Shown here in pieces: positions 18,040-26,198 of a stretch of 57,909 bases of DNA. The notes under the pieces were generated by a model. The model did no database searches and had not been told where the DNA came from. It saw only the letters and a program-made list of their open reading frames with translations. Within the stretch, counting starts at the first letter, position 1, and each line of letters starts with the position of its first letter. Source of the stretch: Gammaproteobacteria bacterium. Lineage in GTDB: Bacteria; Pseudomonadota; Gammaproteobacteria; Pseudomonadales; Pseudohongiellaceae. The stretch lies in assembly GCA_030654835.1 (NCBI GenBank), contig JAURWS010000053.1:1-57909 (forward strand), read 5' to 3'. Made by a program: the position numbers and the translations under genes.

Positions 18040-18869
18040 TATTTCAGGCGCTTCATAGTGTCGTCGTTTAGGAGAGTTCGCATCTGGGAAATGGCGATTT
18101 CGTTGAGTTTGTGCAGGCGGTCTGCCTGTGTCAGGCCCTGCCGGATCAGAACAGCGTTGAGGCTTTCCAGATTCGTCAGGACGACCAGTTGCTCCAGCGG
18201 AGCATGGTCGCGGATATTACCATCTGCGTCCGGGTTGCTGTCGCGCCATTGTTTGGCGGTCTGACCGAACAGGGCCACGTTGAGCAAGTCCGCTTCGTTG
18301 GCATAGACCAGCGTCGCCTGTGCGTTGCTAACGGCGGGCGGAATGAGTGTGTCTCGGATGGCGTCGGTGTGGATGCGGTAATTGATCTTGGAGAGGGTTC
18401 GCTGCAGATTCCAGCCGAGTTTGAGGCGGTCGCTCTCGTCGTCTTTAAGGCGCTGGAATTCCTTGATGAGATACAGCTTGAACTCAACGGATATCCAGGA
18501 CGCGAACTCAAAAGCAATGTCCTTGTGGGCAAAGGTTCCACCGTAACGCCCGGACTTGGAGACCAGTCCACTGGCGTTTGTCGTATCTATCCACTGTCGG
18601 GGCGTGAGAACAAAACTGTTGAGCCCCGCCTGTTTTTTAAACCCCTCGAATTCGAGGGGTTTAAAATCGGTGTTATTCAGCCGCTCCCATACACCCAAAA
18701 ATTCAATAGTATTGCGGCTCCTCATCCAGTTCTGGATGACGTGATCAGACCGGCCAGGCTCTTTATGCTTGGCGATATCGGTCAAGGAAATGAAGTCATC
18801 ACTCACCTGCCTGATAACCGTGACGTTGGTTCCTTGTACATCCAGGGTTGTCTTGCCGGGCTTGCTCAT
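18039..18869 (-). CDS. KilA-N domain protein inside the type I restriction operon
   Basis: 276-aa soluble protein. Residues ~15-135 form a KilA-N DNA-binding domain (FISLTDIAKHKEP, then GGTFAHKDIAFEFASWISVE), followed by a helical C-terminal half without recognised domain. KilA-N domains occur in phage antirepressors and in orphan genes of bacterial mobile or defence loci. The gene sits eight bases after hsdR and touches hsdMS (TAATG), so it is an operon member; its function there is unknown. Options are a regulator of the restriction genes or a DNA-binding accessory subunit. Confidence 0.85.
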   Translation of the reverse strand: MSKPGKTTLDVQGTNVTVIRQVSDDFISLTDIAKHKEPGRSDHVIQNWMRSRNTIEFLGVWERLNNTDFKPLEFEGFKKQAGLNSFVLTPRQWIDTTNASGLVSKSGRYGGTFAHKDIAFEFASWISVEFKLYLIKEFQRLKDDESDRLKLGWNLQRTLSKINYRIHTDAIRDTLIPPAVSNAQATLVYANEADLLNVALFGQTAKQWRDSNPDADGNIRDHAPLEQLVVLTNLESLNAVLIRQGLTQADRLHKLNEIAISQMRTLLNDDTMKRLK

Positions 18870-18877
18870 GCGTGCTC

Positions 18878-21412
18878 CTATGCCGCGAACTGGTTCAAGG
18901 AAACGTAGTCCTTGATGTACTCAGGGACAAGCATGCGATACGGCTGGGGCACGGCTCTGAAATCATGGGTGGTGAAGATCGGGTTGGTCGCGAGATCAGT
19001 GAATTGCCTGCTGTCGATGATATCGCGCACGCGGTTGCTGGTGACGTAGGCCTTGAAGTACGTCTTGATCGCAGGGATAGCCGAAGACGGCTCAGGAACA
19101 CGGTCAGCTACAAACTTCGAGAACTCCTCTTCCAACAACTCATCCTTGGATTTAAAGCGCGGAATAAGGCCGAAGACTTTCTCCAGAATTTCTCGCAGCG
19201 TCAGGCGGCGGTCGACAGCAGCAGCTTTCCGCAGTTTCTCCAAAGTGTAGTATTCCTCGGGCTTATCGAAAATTTCGCGGTTGACGTAATCGATGACACG
19301 ATCCCATTGCCCAGCTTCCACGGCCGAGGCAACCGTATCATTGGCGCGGATCGTGTCTTCGAATCTCTCGAAGAACATGCGATCGATCTTCATGCCCTCG
19401 GAGCCGATGGCTTCCTCCTTGATGCCTGCAAGGAAGTCGGTTCCCTCATGATCATAAACGATAGGCACAACTTCAGGTCCGCCACCTTCCTCCCCAGAAT
19501 TGCTCTTTATCGGAGGAAGCTTTAGCACTTCGTCGTAATTGAACTCCTCTTCGAAGTATTCGCAGTTGGCGAAGAAATCGAAAAGTTTGAAGGCGGTTTT
19601 AACGGGTTGTTTTACGCTCTCTTTCGCGGCGTCATCAAACAGGAGTTCCAGGAAATCATGTTTGCGAGTGCCACGCCCCTTTATCTGGATAAAATCAGTG
19701 GGGGAGAAAATCGGACGAAACAGGCCGATGTTGAGGATGTCGGGGCAGTCATAGCCGGTGGTCATCATGCCTACCGTCACGCAGATCCGCGCCTTGCTGG
19801 TTTTGTAACGGGGATTGAAGTTGCCGGAGCCCAGCAGATTGTTGTTCGCAAAATTGATCGTGAACTGCTGCGCATCCGGGATCTGGGATGTGACCTGCAC
19901 GGCGAAGTCCGATTGGTACTTACCGGGAAACATGAGATCAGCGATCTGATTGAGGATTTGCGTCAGTTTGGCAGCATGGCTTTGGCTCACCGCAAAAACT
20001 ATCGCCTTGCCAACCTCACCGCTGACCGGATCGCGCATGGCGTTCTCAAGAAACGTCTTGCAGAACAACTGATTGGTAGGTTCCGAGAAAAACTTCTTTT
20101 CAAACTCCCGCTGTTTGAAAGCCTGCTGCTGATCCTCGCCCGCATCATCGGTGAAAGTGACAACGAAACCCTGTTCAGAAAGCAGCGTCGTGGTGACTTC
20201 AGTGCGAGCATCCACCACAGTTGGATTGATTAGGAAATTGTCTTTCACGCCATCAAGCAATGAATAACGAAATGTCGGCTGACTGTTCTCGCAGCCGAAC
20301 GTGCGATAGGTGTCGAGCAGCAACCGCCGTTCCGCTTCACGTGGATCACGAGTGCCTTGCTTGGCGCTGTCGAACCGGCGCAGATAATCGCGCGGCGTCG
20401 CAGTGAGGCCCAGCTTGTAGCCGATGAAGTAGTCGAAGACGGCGCGGGCGTTGCCACCGATGGAGCGGTGCGCTTCGTCAGAGATGACAAGGTCGAAGTC
20501 AGTCGGCGAGAACAACTTCTGATATTTATTGTTGAAGAGCAGCGACTGCACGGTGGTGACGACAATCTCGGCACGGCGCCAGTCGTCACGGTTCTCTTTG
20601 TAGATCACTGTCTGATAGTCGGCAGACAGCACAGCCACGAAAGACTTCTTGGCTTGGTCCTCCAGCTCAAGACGATCCACCAGGAACAGCACTCGCCGTA
20701 CGTTGCCGGAGCGCAGAAACAGCTTGATGACGGCGGCGGCGGTCAGCGTTTTACCTGTGCCGGTGGCCATCTCGAACAGGAAGCGATCTTTGCCATCGCC
20801 CACTGCGGCTTGCAGGCTCTGGATGGCTTTGAGTTGATAAGGTCGCAGAAAGCGCAGTTTGTTGGTTTGGATGTAGCCGGGGCGCTCGGCCTCGTTTTGC
20901 CAGGCAGCCTCGGATTGGTAGTTCGGCCGCTGCGTGCGAACGATGTAGTCCTTGTCGACGTGCTCCTCGATCAACCTCTGTGGGTCAGGTGTGACCTTCT
21001 GGTAGCCAGTGACAGAGTCTGGGGTCGGAAACGAGGTGATGACATAAGGGCTGCCCCGTTCAAGGTCCCAGAAGTAATGCAGATTGCCGTTGGAAAGTAT
21101 GACGAACCGGCAGTTCTGAGACTTGGCGTACTTACGCGCCTGTTCTTTGCCGATAAGCGGATTCTTGTTTTCTGCTTTGGCTTCGAGAACCAACAACGGA
21201 AAGCCTTTGGCATCGAGCAACAGGAAATCGACGAAGCCCTTCGAGCCTTTCTCGAAGTTCTCGCCAAGCGCGTCCAAATCGCTTGATTTGATTGTGACGC
21301 TTGGTTCGAGACGAATGTTCGCGAGCGCGCTGCCATCTTGAAAAAAGCGCCAGCCGGCCTCTTCGAGCAGCTTGTTGATCTTGATGCGAGCAGTGGCTTC
21401 CTTATCGGGCAT
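18878..21412 (-). CDS. hsdR: Type I restriction endonuclease subunit HsdR
   Basis: 844-aa ATP-dependent translocase/nuclease. The N-terminal PD-(D/E)XK nuclease has D62, E77 and K79 (FVDFLLLD ... LVLEAK). Helicase motifs follow: Walker A EMATGTGKTLTA (~216) and SDEAHRSIGG (~309), with second-lobe motifs MMTTGYDCPDI and QIKGRGTRKHD. Together with the fused HsdMS it would cut unmethylated DNA away from its recognition site. First gene of the five-gene operon hsdR, kilA-N, hsdMS, OLD, UvrD-like. All nuclease and helicase key residues are present, so it looks functional. Chosen start ATG 21412 gives the usual N-terminus. Confidence 0.94.
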   Translation of the reverse strand: MPDKEATARIKINKLLEEAGWRFFQDGSALANIRLEPSVTIKSSDLDALGENFEKGSKGFVDFLLLDAKGFPLLVLEAKAENKNPLIGKEQARKYAKSQNCRFVILSNGNLHYFWDLERGSPYVITSFPTPDSVTGYQKVTPDPQRLIEEHVDKDYIVRTQRPNYQSEAAWQNEAERPGYIQTNKLRFLRPYQLKAIQSLQAAVGDGKDRFLFEMATGTGKTLTAAAVIKLFLRSGNVRRVLFLVDRLELEDQAKKSFVAVLSADYQTVIYKENRDDWRRAEIVVTTVQSLLFNNKYQKLFSPTDFDLVISDEAHRSIGGNARAVFDYFIGYKLGLTATPRDYLRRFDSAKQGTRDPREAERRLLLDTYRTFGCENSQPTFRYSLLDGVKDNFLINPTVVDARTEVTTTLLSEQGFVVTFTDDAGEDQQQAFKQREFEKKFFSEPTNQLFCKTFLENAMRDPVSGEVGKAIVFAVSQSHAAKLTQILNQIADLMFPGKYQSDFAVQVTSQIPDAQQFTINFANNNLLGSGNFNPRYKTSKARICVTVGMMTTGYDCPDILNIGLFRPIFSPTDFIQIKGRGTRKHDFLELLFDDAAKESVKQPVKTAFKLFDFFANCEYFEEEFNYDEVLKLPPIKSNSGEEGGGPEVVPIVYDHEGTDFLAGIKEEAIGSEGMKIDRMFFERFEDTIRANDTVASAVEAGQWDRVIDYVNREIFDKPEEYYTLEKLRKAAAVDRRLTLREILEKVFGLIPRFKSKDELLEEEFSKFVADRVPEPSSAIPAIKTYFKAYVTSNRVRDIIDSRQFTDLATNPIFTTHDFRAVPQPYRMLVPEYIKDYVSLNQFAA

Positions 21413-21524
21413 TCAGAGTCCTGTTCTTCCGCGTGGAATCATTTTTATTAGTGCTCGCACATCGTTTTTATTTGACGGGATTCTATCCCCAATCGCAGGT
21501 AAACGACAGCCTGCCACTCATGCC

Positions 21525-22796
21525 CTACTCCCCCAACCTCTCCCTCTCCCCATGCTCGCCCCTGCTGATCACCACCAGCGCCGCCAGCGTCACCAACCCT
21601 GCTCCCGAGAGGTAGTACCCCACCGCCGCAATGCCATAGTTCACCGCGAGCCAGGTGGCGATGTAGGGCGCCAGCGATCCGCCCAGAATGCCGGCGAGGT
21701 TGAAGGCCAGGGACGCCCCGGTATAACGCACCGCCGTCGGGAACAATTCCGACAATGCAGTGCCGAGTGGCCCGTAGGTCAGGCCCATGCAGCCGAGCCC
21801 GAGCGACAGCAGGACGATCACCATGAACGTGCTGCCACCGGCGAACAGCGGCCCGAACACCAGCCCGAACAGCATGATCGCGACGGTGGCGTAGATGAGC
21901 ATGCGCAGGCGGCCGACACGGTCGGCGACGATGGCCGAGGAGGGGATCATCGCGGCGAAGAACAGCACGCCGATGATCTGCATGATAAGGAAGTCCTGCC
22001 GCGCGAAGCCGAGCTGGCTGGTGCCCCAGCTGAGGGTGAAGACCGTCATCAGATAGAACGTGACGAAGGTGGTGGTGGCCATCAGCGTGGCGAGAATCAG
22101 CGTGCTGGTGTGGTCGCGCAAAACGGTGACCAGTGGTACCTTGACGCGCTCCTCTTTGTCGATGGTCTCCTGAAACGCGGGTGTCTCGGTGATCTGCAGG
22201 CGCACATAGAGTCCGACCAAGACCAGCAGCGCGCTGGCAATGAAGGGCACGCGCCAGCCCCACGCGAAGAACTGTGCTTCGGTGAGCGTCGCGTTGAGAA
22301 CGACGAACACCAGCGTCGAGAGAATGAAACCGATGGGGGCGCCTAACTGTGGAAACATGCCATACCAGGCGCGTTTGCCCGGCGGGGCGTTCTCCGTAGC
22401 GAGCAGCACGGCGCCTCCCCATTCGCCGCCCAGACCGATGCCCTGCCCGAAGCGGCATAACGCGAGTAATGCGGGGGCGAGCAAGCCGATGGAGGCATAG
22501 GTGGGCAGCAGGCCGATGGCGACCGTCGACATCCCCATGGTGAGCAGCGCTGCGACGAGAGTCGCCTTGCGACCGATGCGGTCACCGAAGTGGCCGAACA
22601 GTGCCGAGCCGATCGGCCGCGCGAAGAACGCGAGTGCGAAGGTGGCGAGTGACTGCAGCGTGGCCGTCGCCGGGTCGGAGCCCGGGAAGAACAGCGCGGG
22701 AAACACCAGCACGGCGGCGGTGCCATAGATGTAGAAGTCGAAGAACTCGATCGTGGTACCGATCAGGCTCGCGAACAGGACGCGTCTTGGATTCAT
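21525..22796 (-). CDS. MFS transporter, metabolite:H+ symporter (MHS) family
   Basis: 423-aa inner-membrane carrier with the MHS hallmarks: N-terminal TTIEFFDFYIYG, loop 2-3 FGHFGDRIGRKATL, and helix 5 GQGIGLGGEWGGAVLL. Relatives (ShiA, ProP, citrate or dicarboxylate carriers) import metabolites with protons; the substrate cannot be read from sequence. The frame is open 13 codons upstream but MNPRRVLFAS is the expected N-terminus. It lies 16 bases downstream of ppc on the same strand and may be cotranscribed, which would fit uptake of an organic acid but is only a guess. Confidence 0.9.
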   Translation of the reverse strand: MNPRRVLFASLIGTTIEFFDFYIYGTAAVLVFPALFFPGSDPATATLQSLATFALAFFARPIGSALFGHFGDRIGRKATLVAALLTMGMSTVAIGLLPTYASIGLLAPALLALCRFGQGIGLGGEWGGAVLLATENAPPGKRAWYGMFPQLGAPIGFILSTLVFVVLNATLTEAQFFAWGWRVPFIASALLVLVGLYVRLQITETPAFQETIDKEERVKVPLVTVLRDHTSTLILATLMATTTFVTFYLMTVFTLSWGTSQLGFARQDFLIMQIIGVLFFAAMIPSSAIVADRVGRLRMLIYATVAIMLFGLVFGPLFAGGSTFMVIVLLSLGLGCMGLTYGPLGTALSELFPTAVRYTGASLAFNLAGILGGSLAPYIATWLAVNYGIAAVGYYLSGAGLVTLAALVVISRGEHGERERLGE

Positions 22797-22812
22797 ATTG
22801 CTGTTATTCCCG

Positions 22813-25383
22813 TCACGCCGAATTGCGGCTCGCATTAATATTGCCGAACAGCGAACGCATCACCATTTTCTCGTACTGCTCCAGCAGCGGGTGCCCCTCA
22901 CTCTGCCGCTGTTGCTGAATCCGCATCAGCGCATATTGCTGCACGGTGAGCAGCGGCAGCACCACGCGCTCGCGCAGCTGAATACTCATGCGGCTGCGGG
23001 GGTTGTCTTCCAGCAGCTGTTGCTGACCGGAGATCTTCAGCACCATCGCGCGGCTGAGCTCGTACTCGTCATGCAGGATGTTCCAGAACACACCGAAACG
23101 CGGGTCGTCCTGCATGTAACGGGTCAGCGCGAAATTGGTCTTGCTCATGCTCTGCATGCTGTTGGCGATCAGCGCGCGGAAGAAGCGCGAGCGTTGATAC
23201 AATCGAATGCAGGCGTCGAAGTTGCCCTTGTCTTCCTGATCTTTGAGAGCAGAGCCGACGCCGTAAAAACCCGGCACATTCTGCTTGAGCTGGCTCCACG
23301 CGCCGACAAACGGAATGGCACGCAGATCCTCAAATTTCAGCTTGCGCGTGGTGCCGCGCTTGGCCGGACGGCTGCCGATGTTGGTCATCGCGTAATAGTT
23401 CAGCGTGCTCATTTCCTCCAGATACGGCAGGAACAGCGCATGTTTCTTGAAGGCCTCGTATGTGCGGTAGCTGGACTGCGCCAGCTCTTCCATCAGCGCG
23501 CGCTGCTCGTCGTCCAGCTCACGCTCGGCGCGGTCGTAGAGGTTGTTTTCAAGGCCCGCCATGAGCAGCTGACTCATGTTATGTACGGCGGCTTCCTTGA
23601 TGCCGTAGAAAGTGCTGATGGTCTGCCCCTGCACCGTCATCTGGATCTGATTACTCTCGATCTTCCTACCCATCGCCGCGTAGAACAGATAGGTATCGCC
23701 TCCGCCACGCGCGGGTGGACCACCACGGCCGTCGAAGAAGATGACCTCGACGCCGGATTGTCGCGAGATTGCCGTGAGGTCTTCCTTGGCGCGGTAGATG
23801 GCCCAGTTGGCCATCAAGTAACCGCCGTCCTTGGTGCCGTCGGAGAAGCCGAGCATCACCGTCTGGCGCTTCCTGCGCCGTTCCAGATGCGCCTTGTAAT
23901 GGCGATTGGTGTAGATGTGCGTCATCGACGCCCCGGCGCGCTGCAGGTCATCGACGGTCTCGAAGAGCGGCACGATGTCCACGGTCAAAGACACGTCGGC
24001 CCAGCCGCACAGGCGGAACAGCGCGAATACCTTGGCGATGTCAGACGCGCCCCGGCAGTTGCTGATGATGTAGCGATGCGTGGCGCGCTCGCCGTTGAGC
24101 ATCTGAATCTTGCGCATGATGGCGAAGGAGCCGAGTGTGTCGCGGATCACCGGGTCGCTGAAGGACTCGATATCGACATGGCCCTTGCAACTGATCAGGC
24201 AGTCGATCTGCTGCTGCCAGTTGAGCTCGAAGATGTGCGGGGGAAGCAGATCGCGACGCTGGGCCATCACGGCGTCCAGCGCCGCAGAGATCACGCGGCT
24301 GTCCTGGCGGATGTCGATGCTGGCGAAGTGGAAGCCGAACAGCTGCACCTTGCGCCGGAATGATTGCAGCAGGTCCCGATACAGCCCCTGATGCTCGGCG
24401 ACCAGCACCTGCTCGATGGCGTCGATCTCGGCGAGGAATGCGTCGAGGTTCAGCGGATGTTCCACCTTGGCCTCGCTCAGTTCCTCGTGCAGCTGTTGCT
24501 CCAACGCCACCAGCCGGTCATAGGTGCCACGAAAACTCAGGCGCCGCTTCAGGGCACGGATGTTCTGGTGGTAACAGCCGAGCACGGTATAACGCAGCTT
24601 GGCGGCGACTTTCATGGTGGTGTCTGTGGTCACAAAGGGGTTGCCGTCCCGATCCCCTCCCGGCCAGAAACCCACTGTGATGAGTTCCTGATTACCCAGC
24701 ACCTGTTGCGGAAATTGCTCGGCCAACTGGTCGACGATGTCGCCAATGCTCGGATAGAAAATGTTGCCCAGGTACCAGGTCAGCAGCACGGCCTCGTCAT
24801 AGGGCGAGGGCTTCTGCTTCTGAAAGAATGGCGTGTTGCCGAGCTGCTGCAGCAGGTCGCGCGCGGTGCCGATCTGATTCGACGAAATTGCTTCGGTGAG
24901 ATCGGAGATGATGGCCAGCACCTGCCCCGGATAGAACTGCGTCGGGTGCGCCGTGAGCACTACGCGCACACCAAAATTTTCCAGAATGCCGCTGAGTTTC
25001 TCGTCGAGATCGTTGTCGCGTGCACGGTCCATCAGCTGCACCAGCGAGGCCTTGCCCTCGATGCGATGGATACGGCTGTAGGCGGCGTCTTCCAGTGCGT
25101 CAATGAGCACGACCTGGCGCTCCACGTACTGGATGACCTTGAACAGGAACTGGATGCGCTCGTCTTCGGTGAAGGCTGGCTTGTGAACCTCGAAGAAGTC
25201 ATCAATGATCTCGGCCGGGTTCTGCCCGTGCTGCAGCCCTGCGGCGCAGGCCTCGCTGAGCAGCGGCAGCAGTGTCCCGGTCTGCTCGACAGCGTCCAGT
25301 GGCAGAGTCAGAAACAAACTGTTGTAGAGCTGGAAGTTCAGCTCCACCAGTTCGGCGAATGTCTTGGCGACCTTGTCAGTCAT
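22813..25383 (-). CDS. ppc: Phosphoenolpyruvate carboxylase
   Basis: 856-aa enzyme converting PEP and bicarbonate to oxaloacetate, the main anaplerotic step. Diagnostic motifs: VVLTAHPTQ (catalytic His ~145), LGFSDGTKDGGY (~514), the glycine-rich FFDGRGGPPARGGG (~550), and the C-terminal allosteric/active-site stretch around NFALTRYMQDD ending FGNINASRNSA, analogous to the usual ...RNTG tail. The His motif ends in Gln instead of the more common Glu, and the GRGG loop has PPARGGG instead of VGRGGG, marking a divergent subfamily. Length is slightly below the 880-aa norm. GAGGTGAG precedes the start. Confidence 0.95.
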   Translation of the reverse strand: MTDKVAKTFAELVELNFQLYNSLFLTLPLDAVEQTGTLLPLLSEACAAGLQHGQNPAEIIDDFFEVHKPAFTEDERIQFLFKVIQYVERQVVLIDALEDAAYSRIHRIEGKASLVQLMDRARDNDLDEKLSGILENFGVRVVLTAHPTQFYPGQVLAIISDLTEAISSNQIGTARDLLQQLGNTPFFQKQKPSPYDEAVLLTWYLGNIFYPSIGDIVDQLAEQFPQQVLGNQELITVGFWPGGDRDGNPFVTTDTTMKVAAKLRYTVLGCYHQNIRALKRRLSFRGTYDRLVALEQQLHEELSEAKVEHPLNLDAFLAEIDAIEQVLVAEHQGLYRDLLQSFRRKVQLFGFHFASIDIRQDSRVISAALDAVMAQRRDLLPPHIFELNWQQQIDCLISCKGHVDIESFSDPVIRDTLGSFAIMRKIQMLNGERATHRYIISNCRGASDIAKVFALFRLCGWADVSLTVDIVPLFETVDDLQRAGASMTHIYTNRHYKAHLERRRKRQTVMLGFSDGTKDGGYLMANWAIYRAKEDLTAISRQSGVEVIFFDGRGGPPARGGGDTYLFYAAMGRKIESNQIQMTVQGQTISTFYGIKEAAVHNMSQLLMAGLENNLYDRAERELDDEQRALMEELAQSSYRTYEAFKKHALFLPYLEEMSTLNYYAMTNIGSRPAKRGTTRKLKFEDLRAIPFVGAWSQLKQNVPGFYGVGSALKDQEDKGNFDACIRLYQRSRFFRALIANSMQSMSKTNFALTRYMQDDPRFGVFWNILHDEYELSRAMVLKISGQQQLLEDNPRSRMSIQLRERVVLPLLTVQQYALMRIQQQRQSEGHPLLEQYEKMVMRSLFGNINASRNSA

Positions 25384-25400
25384 AACCCTGTCTCACCTCA

Positions 25401-25426
25401 AAAAAACTTTCCTAAAAAACTTTCCT
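25401..25426. repeat. 13-bp perfect tandem duplication upstream of ppc
   Basis: AAAAAACTTTCCT occurs twice in direct succession, followed by an A-run. It lies in the 61-base gap between yfbR and ppc. Probably a slippage duplication; no regulatory role is evident. Confidence 0.8.
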
Positions 25427-25444
25427 AAAAAAAAGAACGGTGCC

Positions 25445-26041
25445 TCACTTCAGCAACTCATCCAGGGTCAAACCATAGCTCGGTGCGAACGTGTCGAGAA
25501 AATATCCCACCTCAGGCAGCTCGATGCGGTCCAGGCGTGCCTTCACGTCTTTCTCCGCCTGCGAGAACTCGAAATTGCCCGCCAGCACCTCGGCCTTGCA
25601 CTTGAGATACGCACACAACGTATCCGCCGCCTTGATCAATAACATGTGCTCCGGGGGAATTTCCTCGTGCAGCAGCACGGCGCGAAAGTCCGGTTGCAGA
25701 TCCTCGGGTAGCAGCCCCAGCAACTCGCGTTCGGCCTGCTTTTCGACGGCCTTGTAGGCGTTCGTGATCTCGGGCGAGTGATATTTGATAGGGGACGGCA
25801 TGTCGCCAGTGATCACCTCACCGCAGTCATGATAGAGCGCTGCGACAACCACAGCGTTCACATCCAGCGTGCCGCCGAAATGGCGATTGCGGATGAGGCC
25901 GAGCACGTGGGTGATGGTGGCCACCTCCCAGCTATGTTCCATGACGTTTTCGTTGATGACATTGCGCTTGAGCCCCCAGCGCTGCAGCCAGCGAATCTTG
26001 CTGATATAGGCGTAAAAATGACTTCTGAGACTGTCGGCCAT
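25445..26041 (-). CDS. yfbR: 5'-deoxynucleotidase YfbR-like (HD domain)
   Basis: 198-aa HD-superfamily phosphohydrolase. Metal-binding residues are visible as H36 (ENVMEHSWEVA) and the HD pair H71-D72 with E75 (LYHDCGEVITGD), and the substrate loop contains PSPIKYHSPEI. YfbR removes phosphate from deoxynucleoside 5'-monophosphates. Full length and well conserved. It precedes ppc on the same strand by 61 bases and is divergent from the hybrid kinase gene. Confidence 0.92.
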   Translation of the reverse strand: MADSLRSHFYAYISKIRWLQRWGLKRNVINENVMEHSWEVATITHVLGLIRNRHFGGTLDVNAVVVAALYHDCGEVITGDMPSPIKYHSPEITNAYKAVEKQAERELLGLLPEDLQPDFRAVLLHEEIPPEHMLLIKAADTLCAYLKCKAEVLAGNFEFSQAEKDVKARLDRIELPEVGYFLDTFAPSYGLTLDELLK

Positions 26042-26198
26042 GTGTATTTTCGCACCCTTTGAGGGAGACTAGCGGGAAAGGCGCTCAGGATATAGCATCC
26101 ACCCCTCTCCTGCCCACTGCACGTCTGGATTTCAATGTATGACTGCCGATATCCTTGAGAACAAATAGAAAACAACAATAACCAAGGACTACAGCCGC

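Noticed and set aside
22753-24363. 536-codon plus-strand frame opposite ppc
   Set aside because: Fully antisense to the clearly conserved PEP carboxylase; composition rich in His/Arg/Gln, as expected from a mirrored frame.
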